A stretch of 5,976 nucleotides of DNA, from contig JAMCZF010000027.1 in assembly GCA_023485825.1 (NCBI GenBank), forward strand, positions 4,620 to 10,595. The letters are read 5' to 3'. Numbering within the stretch: the first letter of the stretch is position 1; every line of letters begins with the position of its first letter. Below, piece after piece: positions 1 to 4,551 of the stretch. The DNA is from Candidatus Martarchaeota archaeon. GTDB taxonomy: Archaea; Micrarchaeota; Micrarchaeia; Micrarchaeales; CABMGC01. The position numbers and the translations under genes were made by a program. The notes under the pieces are model-generated. The model did not search any database and was not told where the DNA came from. It was given only the letters and a program-made list of their open reading frames with translations.

Positions 1-58
1 GCGGTTGAAACCGCGGGTTTGCTGCCATGCAGCGCTATAAATCTCGCATTTGCTGCCC
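1..58. repeat. Two inverted repeats and a 9-bp direct repeat upstream of the surface-protein gene
   Basis: Positions 1-14 (GCGGTTGAAACCGC) form a perfect inverted repeat. Positions 21-33 form a second one, GCTGC-CAT-GCAGC. The 9-mer TTTGCTGCC occurs at 18-26 and again at 49-57, about three helical turns apart, flanking an extra TATA-like sequence at 36-42. These could be operator sites for the surface-protein promoter, or hairpins in the 3' end of a transcript entering from the left. The sequence alone does not decide between these. Confidence 0.45.
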
Positions 59-71
59 GACCAGTACGGCT

Positions 72-86
72 GAAAGATATATATTA
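72..86 (+). promoter_or_regulatory. Archaeal BRE/TATA box for the surface-protein gene (probably leaderless)
   Basis: A purine-rich stretch GAAAG (72-76) runs into ATATATATTA (77-86). This matches the archaeal arrangement of a BRE followed by a TATA box. The TATA centre near 81 predicts transcription initiation about 26 bp downstream, at about 107, which is the A of the ATG start. No Shine-Dalgarno sequence precedes the ATG, so a leaderless mRNA is the simplest reading. A weaker TATA-like TATAAAT lies further upstream at 36-42. Confidence 0.65.
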
Positions 87-106
87 CAGCCCAGCCAATT
101 ACCACC

Positions 107-3100
107 ATGGGCAGCGGGTCTGCGAGGGGAGGGAGAAAGCCAGTAGCAACAGCGGTGCTAATCATAATAGTGGCGGCCGTGGTCATTGCGGTGGTCGCAT
201 TCAACGCAACATACCAGAGCAGGATCGGCGCTCCCGCCACCGCATCGAACGCAAGCGGGAACTCAAGCTCCATTGACTTGTATGCGCATCTCTCGAATGC
301 CGGCTTCGCATTAGTGGCACCAATCCAGGTGCTCGATGCAAACCGGAGGTTTGAGACCCTTGCGCAGTCGAAGTACAACTTCCTCTATGCCAATGCCCTG
401 AACTTCACAGGTGTCGAGAAATCGCAGTTCATAGTGCTTGTCGCAAATGACAGTAACCAATCGTATTGGTCAATTGCCCAGCAGGCTGTAAATTCCTCAA
501 TGCTGGCCTACGCGGTGAATAGCACCCGGGGCATAATAATCAGCAAGAGCGATGTATGGGCGCCGAACCAGACAGTCTTCGTCCTGGTCGGGTACAAGAA
601 CGCCAGCGCCCTCTCTTCTGCGCTTCTCAGCTTCTTCGTAAAGTCGCCTGTCTATCCGCCGCAAGAAGCCGTCGGAAAATTTGCCGCATTCAATGGCATT
701 AAAACCGGATTCTCCGGCAATGACCCTGTGCTCGACGCATATCTCGACGGCACGTACGAGCTGGGCCCGCATGATACTGTGCTGAAGTACCCGTACGACT
801 ACTATCTCCAGTTTGCATCGCTCATCTACTACGCGCCTGTCGTTTACACAATGGTTCCGGGCTTTGAGGGCAATTCCTCAGGTACCGGCCTTCCAATGTC
901 CTCTCCCATATGCGTCCCTCCGCCTCCGCCTCCGGACGGAGCGTCGATCTGCATAGGCGACTATGTCGCAATGCCCATGTTTCAGATGGCTGCGGCACAG
1001 CCCCAACCCCCACAATTCAGTCTCGACAGCGGCGACTGCTATTTCTTCGGTATAGAAGACTGCATAGACGCGGAGGGATGGGCGGCTTCCGGAATCAATC
1101 CGCAGTTGCCCTGGTATGATATACCCAGCGTAAACTACGCATTCACCCGCACAGGCAGCGAGATACCTCCATCGCTGTCCGGCACCACGGGCCCTGTGGC
1201 GTCATACCTTCCAATTACCTGGTGGATTTACGGCCCGGGAAGCCTAGGCGAATCAACCGGCGGATTCCAGTCGGGCGTCATGACCCAGAACGAGACGCAG
1301 TTGCTTATGGATGCAAATGTAACCATGTTCTCCGCTCCGTTGGGCGAGACGCCCCTTGGCAACTTCACAGTCTACAACGCAACGAATGCCTCAAGCACCT
1401 ACTCGTGTGCGAGCGGCCTCTGTGGCATGCGCTTCAACTACGGCATCTACGCCCTTCTCTCAGTCTCATCAACCATACCGCAGGGAGCAGCGGTACTCTC
1501 TCCAATGAACTACTCCCAGGCACCGCACAGCAACTATTCTGCCGTTCTGGAGCCGGTAATGCTGAGCACCCCAAAGGTCGTAAGAACATCAGCCACCGAC
1601 TACTACTTCAGCTACTGGAGCGTCTACTCGGAACTCGCAGGCAATCAGTACTACCAGCGCTACAACACCGCAAATGCCACATTCGAGCTCATAGGCCCTA
1701 CGCAGGTCCAGGCGGTGTACACGAGCAGAAGCTTGCCGGGTGCTGTCACCGCCGAGTCGGAGTACATGACCTTCGGCACATACAACACCTGCCCCCCTCC
1801 GCTGAACTGCTCTGTTTCATCATCCAATCCCATCGGCGGGGTCAATATCTCCATAACAAGCATGGCCGGACAGCCGGTCTACTCGAACACTACCGGCTCT
1901 AACGGCAGGTTCGTTACGCCTGTGCTCCCTGCTGCGTGCTACCAGGTCTCAGCGTACAAGAATGGCTACAGCTTCATAGTCACACCAAACCCCCTCTGCA
2001 TAAACGGCCACAGCGTCGTCGCCGCAGTGGACGTGGACCCGTTCGTGTTCAGCATCTCATGGCCAAAGGGTTATGCATATTCGGGAGCGCCTGTGTCCGC
2101 CGCAGTACCTGTAAACCTGACACTCACATACATCACTGGAGGCCATCCTGCCGGCAACATCCCCATACGCGCCAGAACAGACTCCGGCACGATAAGCGGT
2201 CCATCCGCGACATCTGCCAATGGAACCGCGGACTTCATCTGGCATACTGGCCATACGAGCGGCCTGTACCACATCAACTTCACAGCCACTGGTCTCTTCG
2301 GGCCCAGTGAGGTGTATACAATGCCGGTAATAGTCTACTCCAAAAACTACTCGCAGATAATCATGAAGGTAAGCCCATCAAAGAGTTCCATGTCCGTCTC
2401 TCCAGGGTCATCAGCCAATGAGAGTATCAAGGTTCACGCCTGCCAGTTCTCATTCAGCCTATCCATAAATGGCACGCTCTCATGTTCCACCGCATATCCA
2501 GTAAGCATGAGTGTATCAGGACTTCCGTCAGGGGCCACAGCGAATTTCACTCCGAACACGACGCCAGCAACACTTAACAGCAGCACACTCCTCTCTATAA
2601 GCGCAGGATCCGCAGTGGGCGGGACGTACAGTCTGGCTGTGACAGCAACAATAACCTTGCCAAACTCGACAAAGTATAGCGGCTCGGCGCCTCTGTCCCT
2701 TGCCGTGGGCTCGCATTCCGGCTCGTGCAACGGATTTGGCGCGATATCCGGAAGTGCCTACAGATTCGGAGAACCGACACCTGCAAACATAAGCGTTAGC
2801 AGCTCGTCAGGAAGCACGGTCTATAGGAACGCCACGCACAGCGGAATGTTCAACACCGGATCAATTCTCCCTGGCGGCAGCTATATCGTCACTGCGTACT
2901 CGCTCTACTCAGGCTCGTACTCCTACGGTTCTGCCACTGTGAACGTGACTCCGTGCGTCACTACAAACGTTATGATAGGGCAGCCGCCAAACAGCACGAA
3001 CTCCACATATGGCGCGCTCAACATAACCGTAGCCCGCACAGGCGGCGCGGCCTCAGGAGCCGAGATCTTTGCGCCTCCGTACAATGGCTTGTACGCTGGT

Positions 3101-3445
3101 TCCAACGGCCAATACTATACAGGATTCACCATAGTTCCGGGCAACTACACGCTCACGGCAGTGTACGACAACTACACATCTACCCCATACAACACTGTTG
3201 TCACCGCAGGACACATCACCAGCGTCTACCTCTACGTCGTTATACCGGTGAATACAACCACCACATCGAGTACCACCACAGCTACAACCACAAGCACCGC
3301 CAGCACAACCTCCACAACTACAGTATCTGGCGGGCACTACAACTGCAACGAGTGCTATCACATTATGATCGCAGGGTACACATGCCCTTCGAACTGCCCG
3401 AACACAGGCTCGTGCATCTATGGCGGCTTCGAGTGCACCACATGA
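107..3445 (+). CDS. Giant N-glycosylated surface protein with Ig-like/carboxypeptidase-regulatory-like domains, Thr stalk and Cys-rich C-terminal knob
   Basis: Predicted cell-surface protein of 1112 residues. The basic N-terminus (R7, R10, K11) is followed by one hydrophobic helix at about 13-32, which is a signal anchor or signal peptide; everything after it should be extracytoplasmic. Residues about 55-560 match no family I recognise. They include a Cys-bracketed hexaproline loop (C269 to C282) and paired cysteines. Beta-sandwich modules follow: carboxypeptidase-regulatory-like at about 574-646; invasin/Big-like Ig at about 667-745; a module with the 'SVSPGSS...SGLPSGA...GGTYSLAVTAT' pattern at about 751-868; and two more carboxypeptidase-regulatory-like modules at about 879-950 and 968-1047. 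A Thr/Ser-rich stalk spans about 1049-1073. The C-terminus (1077-1112) has six cysteines at 1080, 1083, 1093, 1097, 1103 and 1110. I count about 40 N-X-S/T sequons spread over the length, and very few Lys/Arg. There is no C-terminal membrane helix or sorting motif, so anchoring must be N-terminal. Likely roles are S-layer-associated or adhesin-like; the exact function is unknown. The ATG is fixed by the TATA spacing. Confidence 0.92.
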   Translation: MGSGSARGGRKPVATAVLIIIVAAVVIAVVAFNATYQSRIGAPATASNASGNSSSIDLYAHLSNAGFALVAPIQVLDANRRFETLAQSKYNFLYANALNFTGVEKSQFIVLVANDSNQSYWSIAQQAVNSSMLAYAVNSTRGIIISKSDVWAPNQTVFVLVGYKNASALSSALLSFFVKSPVYPPQEAVGKFAAFNGIKTGFSGNDPVLDAYLDGTYELGPHDTVLKYPYDYYLQFASLIYYAPVVYTMVPGFEGNSSGTGLPMSSPICVPPPPPPDGASICIGDYVAMPMFQMAAAQPQPPQFSLDSGDCYFFGIEDCIDAEGWAASGINPQLPWYDIPSVNYAFTRTGSEIPPSLSGTTGPVASYLPITWWIYGPGSLGESTGGFQSGVMTQNETQLLMDANVTMFSAPLGETPLGNFTVYNATNASSTYSCASGLCGMRFNYGIYALLSVSSTIPQGAAVLSPMNYSQAPHSNYSAVLEPVMLSTPKVVRTSATDYYFSYWSVYSELAGNQYYQRYNTANATFELIGPTQVQAVYTSRSLPGAVTAESEYMTFGTYNTCPPPLNCSVSSSNPIGGVNISITSMAGQPVYSNTTGSNGRFVTPVLPAACYQVSAYKNGYSFIVTPNPLCINGHSVVAAVDVDPFVFSISWPKGYAYSGAPVSAAVPVNLTLTYITGGHPAGNIPIRARTDSGTISGPSATSANGTADFIWHTGHTSGLYHINFTATGLFGPSEVYTMPVIVYSKNYSQIIMKVSPSKSSMSVSPGSSANESIKVHACQFSFSLSINGTLSCSTAYPVSMSVSGLPSGATANFTPNTTPATLNSSTLLSISAGSAVGGTYSLAVTATITLPNSTKYSGSAPLSLAVGSHSGSCNGFGAISGSAYRFGEPTPANISVSSSSGSTVYRNATHSGMFNTGSILPGGSYIVTAYSLYSGSYSYGSATVNVTPCVTTNVMIGQPPNSTNSTYGALNITVARTGGAASGAEIFAPPYNGLYAGSNGQYYTGFTIVPGNYTLTAVYDNYTSTPYNTVVTAGHITSVYLYVVIPVNTTTTSSTTTATTTSTASTTSTTTVSGGHYNCNECYHIMIAGYTCPSNCPNTGSCIYGGFECTT
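917..934 (+). repeat. Hexanucleotide tandem repeat (CCTCCG)x3 encoding Pro6
   Basis: Three perfect copies of CCTCCG encode residues 271-276 (PPPPPP) of the surface protein, inside a loop bounded by C269 and C282. Any change in copy number stays in frame, so the loop length could vary by two prolines per unit. Confidence 0.8.
3251..3325 (+). repeat. Low-complexity ACN/AGC-rich tract encoding the Thr/Ser stalk
   Basis: The tract is dominated by ACA, ACC, ACT and AGC/TCC codons and encodes almost only Thr and Ser with a few Ala. Such stalks are typical O-glycosylated spacers in archaeal surface proteins. Here it separates the last beta-sandwich module from the six-Cys knob. Degenerate codons make it less slip-prone than a pure triplet repeat. 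Confidence 0.75.
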
Positions 3446-3468
3446 CTTGGAGATTGCTGATCATCGCA

Positions 3469-3476
3469 GTATAATC
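3469..3476 (+). promoter_or_regulatory. Possible TATA box for the 28-residue ORF
   Basis: The sequence GTATAATC is centred near 3473, which predicts a start of transcription at about 3499, only 2-3 nt before the ATG at 3502. It lies just after the stop of the surface-protein gene. It is a weak match to the archaeal TATA consensus. Confidence 0.3.
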
Positions 3477-3501
3477 AAAAGCAACAAGTGAACTACCCGA
3501 T

Positions 3502-3588
3502 ATGGAGGCTTTCGATAAGGCGGATATCGATATGGAATGTCAAGCATGCATGGGATTCGATTCGAGAAACATGGGGCGTATGAAATAG
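3502..3588 (+). CDS. Possible 28-residue leaderless microprotein with CxxC
   Basis: This is a short ATG-to-TAG frame of 28 residues that contains C13-x-x-C16 in the context MECQACMG, with six Met, several acidic residues near the N-terminus and a basic C-terminus. I know no family that it matches. In its favour are the TATA-like sequence 29 bp upstream of the ATG, which would give a near-leaderless mRNA, and the balanced codons. Its stop codon TAG runs directly into a GC-rich hairpin (3588-3600). Against it is its length: a frame of this size arises easily by chance. It could also be a remnant of the 5' end of a lost gene. Confidence 0.25.
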   Translation: MEAFDKADIDMECQACMGFDSRNMGRMK

Positions 3589-3600
3589 GGGCTTCGCCCC
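3588..3600. terminator. GGGGC-TTC-GCCCC hairpin at the convergent gene junction
   Basis: A perfect 5-bp GC stem with a 3-nt loop. On the minus strand its core reads GCGAAGC, a heptamer known to form an unusually stable DNA mini-hairpin. It lies between the ends of plus-strand genes (3445, possibly 3588) and the minus-strand reading frame ending at 3670. A role in ending transcription from one or both sides is inferred. The flanks lack the long T-runs usual for archaeal intrinsic terminators, so the terminator label is tentative. Confidence 0.4.
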
Positions 3601-3617
3601 TTATAAACCCCCGGCAC

Positions 3618-3660
3618 GGGCGGGCTCCTCCACAGCAAACTGGCGGTATCTCGCCCGCCT
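3618..3660 (-). other. Long imperfect stem-loop downstream of the minus-strand reading frame
   Basis: GGCGGGC at 3619-3625 pairs with GCCCGCC at 3653-3659, extended by a G-T pair (3618/3660). Read on the minus strand, an asymmetric internal loop (GAGATA against A) follows. An inner helix CCGCCA/TGGAGG with one G-A mismatch then closes an 8-nt loop (GTTTGCTG). It starts about 10 nt past the TGA at 3670-3672, so it would fold in the 3' UTR of a minus-strand transcript. It could be a processing or termination element or part of a small RNA. It does not match tRNA or C/D-box sRNA features. Confidence 0.45.
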
Positions 3661-3669
3661 ATAACAATC

Positions 3670-3948
3670 TCAGGCAAGCTGCAATTCCGCCTGCTTGGTG
3701 TCTTCCTTGTGAGGCATGAACGGTTCGTATGGAATGCCTTGTCTCCGGATGTATTTTTGTACTACGTCTTCGCCGACAGGGCCCGCGCCTGTGCCGCTGG
3801 GTTGCCCGCACCAGGGGCGTTTATCTGGTTATCCCTTTACAAAGTTCTGCATCTTCTCGAAAACCCTAGATGCAGAATGTGATTTCAGTATTTGCTCGAC
3901 TTGCACCATCGAGAGGTCGCATGGCGCATCTTCCCATCGCGGTTTCAA
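3670..3948 (-). pseudogene. 92-codon reading frame interrupted by one in-frame TAA
   Basis: On the minus strand a TTG at 3948 opens a frame of 39 residues (MKPRWEDAPCDLSMVQ...NFVKG). A TAA at 3831-3829 follows, and the same frame then continues for 52 protein-like residues (PDKRPWCG...EDVVQKYIRRQGIPYEPFMPHKEDTKQAELQLA region) to TGA at 3672-3670. The second part has no usable start near its beginning; its first ATG is only 15 codons from the end. That argues for one gene broken by a nonsense change rather than two genes. TTTATA at 3976-3971 is centred about 26 bp before the TTG, consistent with a leaderless start. I recognise no family. Alternatives are an intact 39-residue microprotein with unrelated downstream sequence, stop readthrough, or a sequencing error. 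Confidence 0.4.
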
Positions 3949-3968
3949 TTTTTTCCGTAGGCTCGCTA

Positions 3969-3979
3969 GCTATAAACCC
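3969..3979 (-). promoter_or_regulatory. TATA box for the interrupted minus-strand frame
   Basis: Read on the minus strand this is GGGGTTTATAG. The TTTATA core (3976-3971) predicts initiation at about 3947-3949, coincident with the TTG at 3948. Because TATAAA is near-symmetric it could also act in the other direction, but nothing convincing starts there. Confidence 0.4.
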
Positions 3980-4058
3980 CGTTATCAACAGAAACAACGG
4001 AATGAGGCTAGGGGTATTCTTGAGCCTCTGCTGCCGCTTTTACTGCGTATCCTGTAGT

Positions 4059-4235
4059 TCAGGCCTCCTTTATTGCTGCTTTTACCTTTGCCATTGTAGC
4101 CTGGTCTATCTCAGACATTCCATGGGCCTTCTTGGCGTGCGCGGCTATTTTCCCCATCAGCGCCTGTTCAGAGGCTGCGCGCGCTTCAAAACCACATGTC
4201 ATCCCTATATCCTTGCATGCGAATCTTTTTGGCAT
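4059..4235 (-). CDS. DUF1059-family small predicted metal-binding protein
   Basis: A 58-residue protein with the hallmarks of DUF1059. The N-terminus is RFACKDIGMTCGF, with Cys7 and Cys14 spaced CKDxGxxC. A short helical middle follows. The HAKKAHGM segment (His33, His38) corresponds to the family's conserved H-A-K-x-x-H-G-M, and a Lys/Ala-rich C-terminal helix ends the protein. Family members are about 55-65 residues, so this one is full length. The two Cys and two His are the presumed metal ligands; the biochemical role of the family is not established. The protein is cytosolic, with no signal or membrane segment. The ATG is supported by an AGGTG Shine-Dalgarno-like sequence 5 nt upstream (4245-4241 on the minus strand). 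It is divergent from the MFS gene and is a single-gene unit or follows the possible ORF at 4355-4495. The long antisense frames over it are Cys-rich shadows. Confidence 0.9.
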   Translation of the reverse strand: MPKRFACKDIGMTCGFEARAASEQALMGKIAAHAKKAHGMSEIDQATMAKVKAAIKEA

Positions 4236-4240
4236 TTTTA

Positions 4241-4287
4241 CACCTATTATTTATCTGGTTACAAAAATTATTAAACGTTATTATACG
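4241..4287 (-). promoter_or_regulatory. Promoter and ribosome-binding site of the DUF1059 gene
   Basis: On the minus strand CGTATAATAACG (4287-4276) is centred near 4282 and would start transcription near 4256, giving a leader of about 20 nt that contains AGGTG (4245-4241). A second AT-rich candidate, TTTAATAATT (4274-4265), would start transcription close to that AGGTG. The first therefore fits a leadered, Shine-Dalgarno-dependent mRNA better. Confidence 0.5.
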
Positions 4288-4333
4288 ATTGCAGCTGGCT
4301 GCGCGGTAGAGTGCGCAAATTGCGTTGGCATCG

Positions 4334-4347
4334 CACGAGCCGTCGTG
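4334..4347. terminator. Small perfect hairpin CACGA-GCCG-TCGTG
   Basis: A 5-bp perfect stem with a 4-nt loop, located 8 nt past the stop of the possible minus-strand ORF 4355-4495 and upstream of the DUF1059 promoter. It could mark the 3' end of that transcript. No T-run follows directly, so this is weak. Confidence 0.25.
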
Positions 4348-4354
4348 GCTAAGG

Positions 4355-4495
4355 TTACGGATTACCTATCCGCGAAGCTTTTTTTACGAAAAGCTTTGCC
4401 AAAAAGTCCAGGCGCGAACCATCTGGAAAGACTAATAGGAAACGCCTGGGCGCGGTTAATGCCCGGTATGCAGCATGATTCTTTATTTTCTTCAT
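4355..4495 (-). CDS. Possible 46-residue basic small protein
   Basis: An ATG-to-TAA frame on the minus strand starts MKKIKNHAAYRALTAPRRF, continues with a hydrophobic/charged core (LLVFPDGSRLDFLAKLF) and ends KKASRIGNP. It is strongly basic (12 Lys/Arg), with a beta-strand-turn-helix look around the PDG turn. I recognise no family. Support comes only from protein-like composition and the sensible start; no Shine-Dalgarno sequence is seen. The best upstream TATA-like sequence (GTGTATCTTA near 4532) is weak, and the stronger AT-rich box at 4504-4517 is too close to the ATG. Internal inverted repeats (AAGCTTTT/AAAAGCTT at 4375-4396; CCAGGCG/CGCCTGG at 4408-4449) overlap it, so the stretch may instead be structured non-coding DNA. 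Confidence 0.35.
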   Translation of the reverse strand: MKKIKNHAAYRALTAPRRFLLVFPDGSRLDFLAKLFVKKASRIGNP

Positions 4496-4504
4496 GAGGC
4501 TTGC

Positions 4505-4517
4505 TTATATTTATATT
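4505..4517 (+). promoter_or_regulatory. TATA box of the MFS transporter gene
   Basis: TTATATTTATATT centred near 4511 predicts initiation at about 4537, about 15 nt before the chosen ATG (4552). The box overlaps the TTG at 4501 that would give a longer protein, which argues against that start. The complementary strand also reads as a TATA-like box (AATATAAATATAAG). Confidence 0.6.
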
Positions 4518-4551
4518 CGTGCCTGGTAAGATACACGCATATGGTAATCTT

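Noticed and set aside
1..108. Open minus-strand frame running off the left edge from an ATG at 108
   Set aside because: It is only 36 codons, has no promoter in the right place, and its start sits on top of the surface-protein start region. It is more likely chance.
19..276. Plus-strand 85-codon frame overlapping the start of the surface protein
   Set aside because: It is in a different frame over the region encoding the signal anchor, with Arg/His/Ser-rich shadow composition.
3716..4057. Plus-strand frame of 113 codons
   Set aside because: It is Cys/Arg/Pro-rich with poor composition. The minus strand over the same bases gives more protein-like sequence and has a TATA box at the right distance.
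3820..4261. 12-bp direct repeat TTTATCTGGTTA at 3820-3831 and 4250-4261
   Set aside because: A 12-mer pair is expected about once by chance in a window of this size. One copy is upstream of a gene and the other spans a stop codon, so no common role is evident.
4301..4360. tRNA-like GCGCGGTAGAGTGCGC
   Set aside because: It resembles a D-arm, but no GTTCRANNC T-loop, anticodon stem or acceptor pairing can be built around it on either strand.
4375..4396. AAGCTTTT/AAAAGCTT hairpin with T-run as a terminator
   Set aside because: No gene ends just before it on either strand, and it lies within the possible 46-residue ORF, where Lys/Phe codons explain the A/T runs.
3870..4497. Long plus-strand frames of 134 and 121 codons in the gap
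   Set aside because: They are antisense to the DUF1059 gene and the neighbouring minus-strand frames. They encode unusually many Cys, Tyr and Phe and have no ribosome-binding site or family resemblance.
4501..4551. TTG start giving a 415-residue MFS protein
   Set aside because: The added 17 codons contain the TATA box, so an mRNA starting about 26 bp downstream could not include them.
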